64,000 nt of DNA from Aurantimonas sp. HBX-1 (GCF_021391535.1 NZ_CP090066.1:1067501-1131500); one strand, 5' to 3'. Shown: positions 35,127 through 43,690, numbered from the stretch's first letter. Program-made: numbers and translations. Notes: generated by a model not told the origin, from the letters alone.

Positions 35127-35227
35127 GGAGGCGGTCCTGTTCGGGCGTTGCGTCGAGCCGGTCGCTCGGGATCGGCGGGCCGGTGGATGTCGCGACTAGC
35201 CCGCCATGATGGCAGTTTGAAGAAGCC

Positions 35228-36073
35228 TCAGCCCGCCGTGTGCGTCCGCAGCCACCGGATCCAATCGTCTCTGGTGCCGGCGAAGACGTTGCGGTCGACC
35301 TCGCCGTTGATGCCCGGCACCGTGCCGCTCTCGGTGTACTGCCAGAAGTGGAAGTCGCGGTCCTCGTAGACGTTCTTCGGATGGTCCCTGACCGCGCGCA
35401 GCCAGACCTGGTGATGCGGGAAGGCGCCGACGAGGCGATCGCGGTGCACGTCGATCGGGATGTAGAGGATCGGGCGCTTGCCGTAGTGCTTCTCGAGGAC
35501 GGCGGCCATGGCGCCGACCTCGCGGACGATCTCGTCGGTGGAGGGCCGCCGCGTGCAGGTCGGCGAGAAGGGCGTCCATTCGATGTCGATCACCGGCGGC
35601 AGCGCGTTGCGCTCGCGCGGCACGTTGCGGATGAACCAGGCGGCCTGCTCGACGCCGGGCCGGCAGTGATACCAGAAATGATAGGCGCCGCGGGGCACGC
35701 CGGCCGCGCCGGCATTGCGCCAGTTCTCGAGGAAGCGCTCGTCCAGCCGGTCGCCGCCCTCCGTCGCCTTGAGCCAGGCGAAGGCGGTGCCGGCCTCGCG
35801 GGCGGCGGCCCAGTCGATCGTGCCCTGGTATTTCGACACATCGATGCCATGCACCGGATAGGCATGGGCGCTGTCGGCCGAAAAGCCCGATGGGGCGGGG
35901 GCGAGGCCAAGGTCGTTGACGTCGAGCGAGGCGGAACGGCAGCCGGCGAGGGCCAGCGCCGCCAGGCCGGCGGCGATCAGCAGGCCCTGCCGCCCGGCGC
36001 GAGAGGGCCGCGGAGATAAGCGGCGAAGCGCGCCCGAGACGAAGCGTCCGCAAACGGCAGAAAGCGTGGTCAT
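35228..36073 (-). CDS. GH25 lysozyme-family lipoprotein
   Basis: This 281-residue protein has a basic N-terminus and a lipobox (LAALALAGC), then a GH25 muramidase fold: YPVHGIDVSKYQGTIDWAAA, AFAWLKATEGGDRLDERFLE, GAYHFWYHCRPGVEQAAWFI, and LPPVIDIEWTPFSPTCTRRP with the catalytic D-x-E. YGKRPILYIPIDVHRDRLVG and FHFWQYTESGTVPGINGEVD end the domain. GH25 enzymes are less usual in Gram-negatives, where rhizobial versions are outer-membrane-linked. It lies near three other wall-cleaving enzymes. Confidence 0.9.
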   Translation of the reverse strand: MTTLSAVCGRFVSGALRRLSPRPSRAGRQGLLIAAGLAALALAGCRSASLDVNDLGLAPAPSGFSADSAHAYPVHGIDVSKYQGTIDWAAAREAGTAFAWLKATEGGDRLDERFLENWRNAGAAGVPRGAYHFWYHCRPGVEQAAWFIRNVPRERNALPPVIDIEWTPFSPTCTRRPSTDEIVREVGAMAAVLEKHYGKRPILYIPIDVHRDRLVGAFPHHQVWLRAVRDHPKNVYEDRDFHFWQYTESGTVPGINGEVDRNVFAGTRDDWIRWLRTHTAG

Positions 36074-36371
36074 GGCGGCTCCGGATAGTCCCCTCGCGGA
36101 ATTTTCCGACGAGAGGCACTCGATGACAATGGCCGCGGCGCCACAGGTCGGGCAGCAAATATTGACGGCGGCTGGATGCGGACCATCTGAGCAGAGGTGG
36201 CTGGACCGAGGCTGATCGCTCCCGTCCCTCTGTGACGAAGCGCTGCCGGACGATCCGCGACCCGACCGCTGTCGCAATCGGACATGATCTGTGATCGGGT
36301 CGTGCTCGAACCGGAAGCGGTTTGCCGCGTTTCGATGCAGAACCACGATTTAATCTCGGAAGGACTATTCC

Positions 36372-36686
36372 ATGAAAACGCTCCTGCTGGCCGCCAGTGC
36401 CGCCGCTCTCCTGACCCTCGGCGCCTGTTCGGATGCCGACGAGGCAACGGAGACCGAAACGACGGAGCCTGTCGTCGAGACCGAAGCGGTCGAGCCGGAG
36501 GTCGTCGAGCCGGAAGTCGTCGAGCCGGAAGTCACGGTGCCCGCCGAAGACGATGCGGAAGTCGTCGAGCCGGCCGCGCCGGTCGTCGAGGAGGATGAGC
36601 CGGTTGTGGCGCCGGAGACCACGCCACTCGAGGACGACGACACCGTCGTTGTTCCGCCTGCCACGGGCACGACGCCGGCCAACTAA
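36372..36686 (+). CDS. small acidic lipoprotein with VEPEV repeats
   Basis: This 104-residue product has a lipoprotein signal (MKTLLLAASAAALLTLGACS, lipobox LGAC). The mature part is almost entirely Glu, Val, Pro, Thr and Asp, with tandem VEPEV units (about residues 42-54, coded by near-identical 15-base repeats of the GTCGTCGAGCCGGAA type). It looks intrinsically disordered and highly negative. No known family is evident. GGAAGGACTATTCC precedes the ATG. The 298 bp upstream show no gene. Confidence 0.7.
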   Translation: MKTLLLAASAAALLTLGACSDADEATETETTEPVVETEAVEPEVVEPEVVEPEVTVPAEDDAEVVEPAAPVVEEDEPVVAPETTPLEDDDTVVVPPATGTTPAN

Positions 36687-36723
36687 CGGCGACGGCATCC
36701 CGCCGCAGTATCTCGATATCGAT

Positions 36724-36750
36724 GGGCCGCCCGGTTGGGCGGCCCTATTT
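36724..36750 (+). terminator. intrinsic terminator after the acidic lipoprotein gene
   Basis: The arms GGGCCGCCC (36724-36732) and GGGCGGCCC (36737-36745) enclose GGTT and are followed by TATTT. Confidence 0.85.
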
Positions 36751-36807
36751 GCGTTGCAGCAATGCTTCGCCGATAATTGCGTCCGTCCCTGTCGGTGAAT
36801 CGTCGGA

Positions 36808-37521
36808 ATGCAGATACTTTCAAGCCTCAGCGCGTTGCTGCAATCGGTTCCTGCCGGTGGGCGGGCGACGCTCGACGCGATCCTCGAGGCGATCCGCTCG
36901 CTGTTCGCGGGTGACAAGGCGACCAGGCGGGGCGTCGCCTTCAGCGTCGCGGTGATCGCGCTGTCGGCCAAGATGGCGAAGGCGGACGGCGTGGTGTCGC
37001 AGCGCGAGATCGCGGCGTTCCAGCAGATCCTCGAGATTCCGCCGGCGGAACTGCGCAACGTCTTCCGGCTCTACGACATCGCCAAGCGCGACACCGCCGG
37101 CTTCGAGTTCTACGCGGCGCGGCTGCAGGCGCTGTGCCGCGAGGAGGACGGCGACTGCCAGATCCTCACCGACGTGCTCGACGGGCTGTTCCACATCGCC
37201 AAGGCGGACGGGCTGGTGCACGAGCACGAGCTCGCCTTCCTCGCCGAGGTCGCCCGGCATTTCGGCCTGACGGAGAGCGAGTTCGCCCGCCTCAGCAACC
37301 GGCACATTCTCGGGCCGGACAATCCCTATGCCGTGCTGGGGATCAGCCCGGACGCGCCGCGCGAGGAGGCGCGGGCCCGCTACCTCACGCTGGCGCGGGA
37401 AAACCACCCGGACCGGCTGTCGGCCCGCGGCGTACCCGACGAGTTCATGTTCATCGCCAACGAGCGGATGAAGGCGATCAACGAAGCCTATCACGCGATC
37501 ACCAGCCGGGACGCCGCTTGA
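36808..37521 (+). CDS. DjlA-like protein (TerB domain plus J domain)
   Basis: This 237-residue co-chaperone-like protein has an N-terminal TerB/DUF533-type helical domain (AFSVAVIALSAKMAKADGVV, SQREIAAFQQILEIP; second half DGLFHIAKADGLVHEHELAF). A C-terminal J domain follows (NPYAVLGISPDAPREEARAR, YLTLARENHPDRLSARGVPD) with the essential HPD tripeptide. Such proteins stimulate DnaK ATPase for unknown clients. The DjlA N-terminal transmembrane anchor is not obvious here. Its stop overlaps the TTG start of the amidase gene, so the two are coupled. Confidence 0.87.
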   Translation: MQILSSLSALLQSVPAGGRATLDAILEAIRSLFAGDKATRRGVAFSVAVIALSAKMAKADGVVSQREIAAFQQILEIPPAELRNVFRLYDIAKRDTAGFEFYAARLQALCREEDGDCQILTDVLDGLFHIAKADGLVHEHELAFLAEVARHFGLTESEFARLSNRHILGPDNPYAVLGISPDAPREEARARYLTLARENHPDRLSARGVPDEFMFIANERMKAINEAYHAITSRDAA

Positions 37522-38330
37522 CCCCAGACTCCCCGCTCGTCGACATCGTGCTGGCCTCGCCGAACCACAACGAACGCCGGGTGCCGGGCGGCCCGGACAT
37601 GCTGCTCATCCACTATACCGGCATGGGCACCGGCGACGACGCGGTGCGCTGGCTGTGCGACCCGGTCAGCGCCGTGTCGTGCCACTATCTCGTCCACGAG
37701 GACGGGCGGATCGTCCAGATGGTGCCGGAGGCCCGCCGCGCCTGGCATGCCGGGGTGGGCAACTGGCGGGGACAGGACGACATCAATTCCCGGTCGATCG
37801 GCATCGAGATCGTCAATCTCGGCCACGCCGCCGGCTATCCGGACTTTCCGGAGGCGCAGGTGCGGGCGGTCGCGCAATTGTGCGCAGATTGTGCCGCGCG
37901 CTGGGCGATTCCGCCGGAAAGACTGCTCGGGCACTCGGATGTTGCGCCGGGGCGCAAGGCCGATCCCGGCGAAAAGTTCCCCTGGGATCAACTCTTCCGC
38001 GCCGGACTCGGCCATTACGTCGAGGCGGCGCCGATCGCCGGCGGGCGCTTCTTCGGCCTCGGCGACAGGGGCGACCCGGTCGCCGCCTATCAGGGATTGC
38101 TGGCGGCCTACGGCTACGGCGTGCCGATCGACGGAACCTTCGGCGAGACAACGCGCCAGGCCACGATCGCCTTCCAGCGGCACTTCCGCCGCGCGTGCGT
38201 CGACGGGGTCGCCGACGCCTCGACCGTGGAGACGCTGCACCGGCTGCTCATGCAGTTGCCGCAGTCGCCGCTGCGGCGTCCCGGCGCCGTTGCTCAGGCG
38301 ACAGCTGACCGGGTCCATGTATCAGCCTGA
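37518..38330 (+). CDS. N-acetylmuramoyl-L-alanine amidase, AmpD/AmiD type with PG-binding domain
   Basis: This 270-residue Zn amidase has the Amidase_2 fold: MLLIHYTGMGTGDDAVRWLC with the first Zn His, VSCHYLVHEDGRIVQMVPEA, RAWHAGVGNWRGQDDINSRS and IGIEIVN. The second Zn His and Asp are in LLGHSDVAPGRKADPGEKFP. A PG_binding_1 domain follows (RGDPVAAYQGLLAAYGYGVP). No signal peptide is seen, so it may act in the cytoplasm on recycled anhydro-muropeptides. The TTG start at 37518 forms a TTGA overlap with the DjlA-like gene. Confidence 0.88.
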   Translation: MTPDSPLVDIVLASPNHNERRVPGGPDMLLIHYTGMGTGDDAVRWLCDPVSAVSCHYLVHEDGRIVQMVPEARRAWHAGVGNWRGQDDINSRSIGIEIVNLGHAAGYPDFPEAQVRAVAQLCADCAARWAIPPERLLGHSDVAPGRKADPGEKFPWDQLFRAGLGHYVEAAPIAGGRFFGLGDRGDPVAAYQGLLAAYGYGVPIDGTFGETTRQATIAFQRHFRRACVDGVADASTVETLHRLLMQLPQSPLRRPGAVAQATADRVHVSA

Positions 38331-38470
38331 AACAGTCCGTGATGTAGCCGTCACATTGCCGGTCCTTTTGCCCCGCACATAGCGGTCCTCGCAGCCGCAG
38401 CATTCCAGCGGCGAGGGGATAGTGTCGCTCTTTCAAGGGGTTGGGGCGACAGGCAACATCTGGGGTTTCC

Positions 38471-38977
38471 ATGACAAGACTGACTGCCGCGGCTCTCGCC
38501 GCGACGATCGCGCTCGGCCTGACGACCGCTTCCACGGCCGACTCCGTGAGGGGAAATACCGAAGCGGGTAACGTGCAGATGGCATCCGTCGAGCGGTTTG
38601 CCGACCGGCCTTACGCCACCATCATCGCTGCTCAGGCCAAGGCCCATGGCGTGCCCGTGGCACTCGCTCATGCGGTGGTGCGGATCGAGAGCAGCTACCG
38701 GGCGACGGTGACCGGCGCTGCCGGCGAGGTCGGCCTGATGCAGATCAAGCCCGCCACCGCCCGCGGCATGGGCTATCGCGGCTCGACCAAGGCGCTCTAC
38801 GATCCGGCCACCAACATCAAGTGGGGAATGCGCTATCTCGCCGGCGCGATGCAGCGCGGCGACGGCAGCACCTGCGGCACGATCCTGAAGTACAACGCCG
38901 GCCATTACGCCAAGCGGATGAACCCGATCTCGAAGCGCTACTGCTCGAAGGTGCAGCGGGAAATGGCCCGCGCCTGA
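38471..38977 (+). CDS. small secreted lytic transglycosylase (SLT domain)
   Basis: This 168-residue protein has a signal peptide (MTRLTAAALAATIALGLTTA) and one goose-lysozyme-like SLT domain: AQAKAHGVPVALAHAVVRIE with the catalytic Glu, SSYRATVTGAAGEVGLMQIK, PATARGMGYRGSTKALYDPA, TNIKWGMRYLAGAMQRGDG and KYNAGH. Small SLT proteins of this size in rhizobia are often specialised, for example around envelope-spanning machines. No secretion cluster is nearby. It is the last gene before rnpB. Confidence 0.87.
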   Translation: MTRLTAAALAATIALGLTTASTADSVRGNTEAGNVQMASVERFADRPYATIIAAQAKAHGVPVALAHAVVRIESSYRATVTGAAGEVGLMQIKPATARGMGYRGSTKALYDPATNIKWGMRYLAGAMQRGDGSTCGTILKYNAGHYAKRMNPISKRYCSKVQREMARA

Positions 38978-39079
38978 GCCGGGGAGACGGGCCGCCGGGA
39001 CGCGTTCGCGACCGGGGCCCGTCACGCGCTTTTCCATCCAACGGTTGACATTGCGCGCCATGGCGAACACCTAGGCGTC

Positions 39080-39518
39080 GCCAGTCGGCCGTGCGACCGC
39101 TCCCGCCATATGTCGAAAGACGGCGGGGGAGGAAAGTCCGGGCTCCACGGAGAAACGGTGCCGGATAACGTCCGGCGGGGGCGACCCCAGGGAAAGTGCC
39201 ACAGAAAACAGACCGCCCCGCCTTCAGTGCGGCTTGCCGGCTCCAGCCGAGCGCGCCGCAGTGATGGCGGGGTAAGGGTGAAACGGCGGGGTAAGAGCCC
39301 ACCGCGCTTCCGGCAACGGCGGCGGCACGGCAAACCCCACCGGGAGCAAGACCGAATAGGGACGACGCGGAGCCTGCCGCAAGGCAGGTGACAGCCCTTC
39401 TCCGGGCCGGTCGTCCGGGTAGGTTGCTCGAGGCGGCGCGCAAGCGCCGTCCCAGAGGAATGGTCGCACGGCGGCTTCATCGCCGCCCGACAGAACCCGG
39501 CTTACAGGCCGACTGGCA
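39080..39518 (+). ncRNA. rnpB: RNase P RNA, alphaproteobacterial type A
   Basis: This is the catalytic RNA that removes tRNA 5' leaders. The ends pair as P1 (GCCAGTCGGCC at 39080-39090 with GGCCGACTGGC at 39507-39517). The conserved core is present: GAGGAAAGTCCGGGCTCC near 39130 (P4/CRI), the internal GGGTAAGGGTGAAACG (39272-39287) and GAGCCCACCG (39296-39305), and the 3' ACAGAACCCGGCTTACAGGC (39490-39509). The length of about 438 nt is normal. Location between a wall hydrolase and mraZ is common in this order. No clear terminator was seen; 39519-39739 has T-rich stretches only. Confidence 0.95.
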
Positions 39519-39739
39519 TCTTCTACCGACCAACGCGGCCACGGGCGCGCCGACAGGCGCGTGCCGATGCCGGGCGCCGCCAGGGTTCCGCCATGGGATG
39601 GCGCGCCACCAGCCCGCCGCGCATTTTTCCCCACCGGCGTTTTCCGTTTTTCTCCCGTCCCTTACGGCCGTTCGATCGTCTCCCGGCGCAGCTCAGCATC
39701 GGCGCCGACGAATTCTGCCGCGTTTGCGAAACATCAATA

Positions 39740-39755
39740 TTAATAAGCCGTTAAC
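39740..39755 (+). promoter_or_regulatory. full CtrA-binding site upstream of mraZ
   Basis: TTAATAAGCCGTTAAC is an exact TTAA-N7-TTAAC match, about 58 bp upstream of the predicted mra -35 box and 276 bp before the mraZ ATG. Confidence 0.75.
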
Positions 39756-39808
39756 ACTGGCGTTCTAAGAATTACGGGAGCCGCCGGGCAAGTGTTGCAC
39801 CGGTACTT

Positions 39809-39842
39809 CCCATTGACGCCCATGAACGCCCATGCTATCCCA
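39809..39842. promoter_or_regulatory. predicted mra promoter with four phased MraZ boxes
   Basis: CCCA occurs at 39809, 39819, 39829 and 39839, exactly 10 bp apart, giving four TGGG boxes on the minus strand. MraZ is known to bind TGGGN repeats with this period. A plausible sigma-70 promoter overlaps them: -35 TTGACG (39813-39818), 17-bp spacer and -10 TATCCC (39836-39841). This would place a leader of about 180 nt before mraZ. The leader (39850-40030) holds a T6 run but no ORF I trust. Confidence 0.75.
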
Positions 39843-40030
39843 AATGCCATCAGACGAGGGGCGCGGCAGCCCTTTTTTCAGACATCGAATACCGCTCCCC
39901 GGCACGTCCGGGGTGGCGGCGAGCAAATGGTGGGCGCCGTCCGCCAGGGCATTCGCGTGCCTGCGGACCGGCGACAAAGCGGGGGCTTTGATGGAATGCG
40001 AACGGGTCGCTCCAGGACAGTCGGCGGCTG

Positions 40031-40492
40031 ATGGATCGGTTCCTTTCCAACTTCGTGCACAATATCGACGCCAAGGGCCGGGTCTCGGTGCCGGCCGCCT
40101 TCCGGCAGGTGATCGCGGCCCGCGGCATTCGCGACCTGTTCGCCATGCGCTCGCTGACGCATCCGGTGATGGATGTGGGCGGGCCGGAACTGATGGAGCG
40201 CTTCGAGCGGCGCATGGACGCCCAGGATCCGTTCAGCGAGACGTTCCAGGACCTGTCGATCTTCGCCTTCGGCGACGGCACCTATCTGAAGTTCGACTCC
40301 GAGGGGCGGATTATGATGACGGACTTCATCCGCTCCCATACGGGGATCAGCGACCGCGTCGCCTTCGTCGGCGCGCGCGACTATTTCCAGCTCTGGGAGC
40401 CGGACCACTTCGAGGCCTACCGGAACGAGGCGCGGGAGCGACTTCTCGCCTCGCGATCCGGTGGGACCGCTTCGGCGAGAGCACCGGAATGA
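40031..40492 (+). CDS. mraZ: transcriptional regulator MraZ
   Basis: This 153-residue protein has two AbrB-like halves: FLSNFVHNIDAKGRVSVPAA with the conserved DxKGRxxxP motif, and the second SIFAFGDGTYLKFDSEGRIM with the repeat motif DxxGRI. MraZ forms a ring and represses the dcw operon through TGGG repeats, which are present at 39809-39842. The tail after residue 135 (SRSGGTASARAPE) is variable. Its stop overlaps the rsmH ATG (ATGA), so translation is coupled. Confidence 0.95.
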   Translation: MDRFLSNFVHNIDAKGRVSVPAAFRQVIAARGIRDLFAMRSLTHPVMDVGGPELMERFERRMDAQDPFSETFQDLSIFAFGDGTYLKFDSEGRIMMTDFIRSHTGISDRVAFVGARDYFQLWEPDHFEAYRNEARERLLASRSGGTASARAPE

Positions 40493-41523
40493 CGACGGGC
40501 GGCGGCGGGGTCGAGGAACCCTCCGCTGGCGGACCAGCCCGTCATCTTCCGGTGCTTCTCTCCGAGGTCCTTGCCGCCCTGCAGCCGGCGGAAGGCGAGG
40601 TCGTCGTCGACGGCACCTTCGGCAATGGCGGCTACACGCGCGCCATCCTCGACGCTGGCGCTTCGGTCATCGCCATCGACCGCGATCCGTCGGCGATCGC
40701 CACGGCGCGCGACATGGCGCGCGCCTATGACGGCCGGCTGACCCCGGTCGAGGGCCGCTTCGGCGACCTCGCCGCGATCGTCGCGGCGCATGGCGGCACG
40801 GTGGACGGCATCGTCCTCGACATCGGCGTCTCGTCGATGCAGATCGACACCGCCGAGCGGGGCTTCTCGTTCCAGAAGGACGGGCCGCTCGACATGCGGA
40901 TGGGCTCGACCGGCCCGACCGCCGCCGACGTCGTCAACCGGCTGAAGATCGGCGACCTGGCGCGGGTGCTCGGATTCTACGGCGAAGAGAAGCAGGCCGG
41001 GCGTATCGCCCGGGCGATCGTTGCGCGCCGCGACGAGCGGCCGTTCGAGCGGACCCTCGATCTCGCCGGCGTGGTCGGCAAGGTCGTGGGGCGCTCGCCC
41101 AAGGACAAGATCGATCCGGCGACCCGCAGCTTCCAGGCGCTGCGCATCTACGTCAACGACGAGCTCGGCGAACTCGCCCGGGCGCTGGTGGCGGCCGAGC
41201 AGGTGCTGAAGCCCGGCGGCCGGCTGGTGGTGGTGAGCTTCCATTCGCTGGAGGACCGCATCGTCAAGCGCTTCCTGCGCGACCGCTCGTCGCCGCCCTC
41301 GGGGTCGCGGCACCTGCCGGACCTCGCCCCGGTGTCGCAGACCTTTGTCGCCCGTAACAAGGCCGTCGCGGCGAGCGAGGAGGAGGCGCGCCGCAACCCG
41401 CGCGCCCGTTCCGCCAAGCTGCGCAGCGGCATCCGGACCGCCGAACCCGCCCGAGACCCCGGCAGCGCGCTCGATTTCGCGGCGCTGCCCTCGCTTGCCG
41501 ACCTGCCCGAGAGCGGAGAGTGA
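40489..41523 (+). CDS. rsmH: 16S rRNA (cytosine(1402)-N4)-methyltransferase
   Basis: This 344-residue enzyme N4-methylates C1402 in the ribosomal P site. It has HLPVLLSEVLAALQPAEGEV, VVDGTFGNGGYTRAILDAGA (SAM motif), VIAIDRDPSAI, IVLDIGVSSMQIDTAERGFS, DMRMGSTGPTAADVVN, KQAGRIARAIVARR and RLVVVSFHSLEDRIVKRFL. The length is typical. It overlaps mraZ by 4 bases, and ftsL starts 4 bp after its stop. Confidence 0.96.
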   Translation: MTTGGGGVEEPSAGGPARHLPVLLSEVLAALQPAEGEVVVDGTFGNGGYTRAILDAGASVIAIDRDPSAIATARDMARAYDGRLTPVEGRFGDLAAIVAAHGGTVDGIVLDIGVSSMQIDTAERGFSFQKDGPLDMRMGSTGPTAADVVNRLKIGDLARVLGFYGEEKQAGRIARAIVARRDERPFERTLDLAGVVGKVVGRSPKDKIDPATRSFQALRIYVNDELGELARALVAAEQVLKPGGRLVVVSFHSLEDRIVKRFLRDRSSPPSGSRHLPDLAPVSQTFVARNKAVAASEEEARRNPRARSAKLRSGIRTAEPARDPGSALDFAALPSLADLPESGE

Positions 41524-41527
41524 TCCG

Positions 41528-41884
41528 ATGCTGAAGACGATCGACGTCGTGCTGATCGCGGTGATGATTTCCGCCGCCGCCTGGACCTACCAGATCAAGC
41601 ACCAGGCCGAGACCACCGAGAGCGAGCTCGCCCAGGTGGAACGCCGGATCGCGCTCGAGAAGGAGACGATCCAGCTGCTCGAGGCCGACTGGAGCCTGCT
41701 CGACCAGCCGCCGCGGCTGCAGCGGCTGGTCCACGCTTTCGAGACGGAGCTGCAGCTGAAGCCGATGCGGCCCGACCAGGTGGTGGAGCCGGACGAGCTG
41801 CCGGCCCGGCCGGTCAACCTCGTCCCCGACCAGAACAACACGCTCGGCGGCTATGCCGACAACGGCGAAACGGTGGTGCGCTGA
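41528..41884 (+). CDS. ftsL: cell division protein FtsL
   Basis: This 118-residue bitopic protein has an N-terminal transmembrane helix (VVLIAVMISAAAWTYQIKHQ), a periplasmic leucine-zipper-like coiled coil (ESELAQVERRIALEKETIQL, LEADWSLLDQPPRLQRLVHA) and a variable tail. It joins the FtsQLB complex. The sequence is poorly conserved, and the assignment rests on topology and position between rsmH and ftsI. Its TGA overlaps the ftsI ATG by one base. Confidence 0.88.
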   Translation: MLKTIDVVLIAVMISAAAWTYQIKHQAETTESELAQVERRIALEKETIQLLEADWSLLDQPPRLQRLVHAFETELQLKPMRPDQVVEPDELPARPVNLVPDQNNTLGGYADNGETVVR

Positions 41885-43611
41885 TGGACGTCACGAGGCT
41901 CTTCCGCCGCAAGAAGGTCGCCGAGTCGGCGCTGCCGGAATTCGATCCGTTCGGCCGGCGCCGTCGCCTCGGCCCGCCGAAGAACCGCGGCCGCATCACC
42001 CTCGCGATCGGGCTGTTCGTCGGGATCTACGGCGTCATCGGCGGCCGTCTGGTGATGTGGGGTGCGGCCCCGTACGACGTCGCCTCCGCCTATGGGGCGC
42101 GCGACCAGATCATGGCGGCCCGCCCGGACCTCATCGACCGCAACGGCGAAGTGCTGGCCACCGACATCCGCACCGCGTCGCTGTTCGCCGAACCGCGGCG
42201 GATCATCGATCCGGACGAGGCGAGCGAGCTGCTGCTCAGCGTGCTGCCTGATCTCGATCCGAAATGGCTCTACAGCCGGCTGGCCAGCAAGGCGGGCTTT
42301 GCCTGGCTGCGCCGCGAGCTGACGCCCGGCCAGCAGCAGGCGATCCTCGATCTCGGGATTCCGGGCATCGGATTCCGCACCGAGAAGCGGCGTTTCTATC
42401 CCGGCGGCAGCACCGCGGGCTTCGTGACCGGCCATGTCAATGTCGACAACCAGGGCACGGCCGGCATGGAGAAATACATCGACGACCAGGGCTACCGCGC
42501 CTTGCAGAACGCGGGTCTTGCCGTCGGGACCGATCTCGAGCCGGTCAGGCTGTCGATCGACCTGCGCGTGCAGCACATCCTGCGCGACGAGCTCGCCGCG
42601 GCGATGACCCGCTACAAGGCGATCGCCGTCGGCGGCGTCGTCCTCGACGTGAACACCGGCGAGGTCATCGCCATGACGTCGCTGCCCGACTACGACCCGA
42701 ACGATTCCAAGCAGGCCCTCGACAAGGACCGGATGAACCGGATGTCCGCCGGCCTCTACGAGATGGGATCGACCTTCAAGACCTTCACCACCGCCATGGC
42801 GCTCGACTCCGGCAAGGTGAAGATCACCGACTCCTTCGACGCGTCGCGGCCGATCCGCATCGGCGGCTTCACCATTTCCGACTTCCACGGCAAGAAGCGC
42901 GTGCTGTCGGTTCCGGAAGTGTTCATCTACTCCTCGAACATCGGCACGGCCAAGGAAGCCGAAGTGGTCGGCGTCGAGGGGCACCAGGAATTCCTGACCC
43001 GCATGGGCCTGCTGACCCGGCTTCAGACCGAGCTGCCGGAAGTGGCGACGCCGACGCAGCCGAAGGTCTGGAAGCAGATCAACTCGGTGACGATCTCCTT
43101 CGGCCATGGCGTCTCGACGACGCCGCTGCAGACGGCGGTCGCCGCGGCGACGCTGATGAACGGCGGCAAGCACATCCCGCCGACCTTCCTGCCACGCACG
43201 CGGGCCGAGGCCGATGCGCTGGCGACGCAGGTCGTCGACCCGAAGACCAGCGACCAGATGCGCTATCTGTTCCGCCTCAACGTCGCCGACCAGCGCGGCT
43301 CCGGCAAGAGCGCCGAGGTCGAGGGCTACAAGGTGGGCGGCAAGACCGGCACGGCGAACAAGGTGGTGAACGGCCGCTATTCCGACACGGCGAAGTTCAA
43401 CGCCTTCCTGGCGGCGTTCCCGATGGACGACCCGCGCTACATCGTGCTGGTGGTGATCGACGAGCCGAAGCGCGAGGAGGGCAAGCCCTACGCCACCGCC
43501 GGCTGGAACGCGGCGCCGACGGTGGGCGCCGTCATCCGCCGCTCGGCGACGCTGCTCGGCGTGCGGCCCGATTTCGGGGACGAGGCCAAGTCGCTGCTCG
43601 TTTCGTATTAA
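41884..43611 (+). CDS. ftsI: septal peptidoglycan transpeptidase FtsI (PBP3)
   Basis: This 575-residue class B penicillin-binding protein cross-links septal peptidoglycan. It has a cytoplasmic basic N-terminus, one transmembrane helix (ITLAIGLFVGIYGVIGGRLV), a dimerisation domain (MAARPDLIDRNGEVLATDIR) and the transpeptidase. The active-site SxxK is in YEMGSTFKTFTTAMAL, SxN is in IYSSNIGTA and KTG is in GGKTGTANKV. The pedestal region includes FYPGGSTAGFVTGHVNVDNQ. It is followed by two hairpins before murE. Confidence 0.96.
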   Translation: MDVTRLFRRKKVAESALPEFDPFGRRRRLGPPKNRGRITLAIGLFVGIYGVIGGRLVMWGAAPYDVASAYGARDQIMAARPDLIDRNGEVLATDIRTASLFAEPRRIIDPDEASELLLSVLPDLDPKWLYSRLASKAGFAWLRRELTPGQQQAILDLGIPGIGFRTEKRRFYPGGSTAGFVTGHVNVDNQGTAGMEKYIDDQGYRALQNAGLAVGTDLEPVRLSIDLRVQHILRDELAAAMTRYKAIAVGGVVLDVNTGEVIAMTSLPDYDPNDSKQALDKDRMNRMSAGLYEMGSTFKTFTTAMALDSGKVKITDSFDASRPIRIGGFTISDFHGKKRVLSVPEVFIYSSNIGTAKEAEVVGVEGHQEFLTRMGLLTRLQTELPEVATPTQPKVWKQINSVTISFGHGVSTTPLQTAVAAATLMNGGKHIPPTFLPRTRAEADALATQVVDPKTSDQMRYLFRLNVADQRGSGKSAEVEGYKVGGKTGTANKVVNGRYSDTAKFNAFLAAFPMDDPRYIVLVVIDEPKREEGKPYATAGWNAAPTVGAVIRRSATLLGVRPDFGDEAKSLLVSY

Positions 43612-43690
43612 TACCACAACCGGAACGAACTGTTCCGGCACGACGAAAGCGATCTTCACCGAGCGACCGCTTGGCGATAGAAGACCGAGC

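Noticed and set aside
39519..39739. Chromosome-origin-like or coding content between rnpB and the mra promoter
   Set aside because: No DnaA-box cluster or convincing frame is visible; there are only T-rich runs.
39809..39842. CRISPR-like regular spacing
   Set aside because: The four 4-base units with a 10-bp period are too short and sit on the mra promoter; MraZ boxes explain them.
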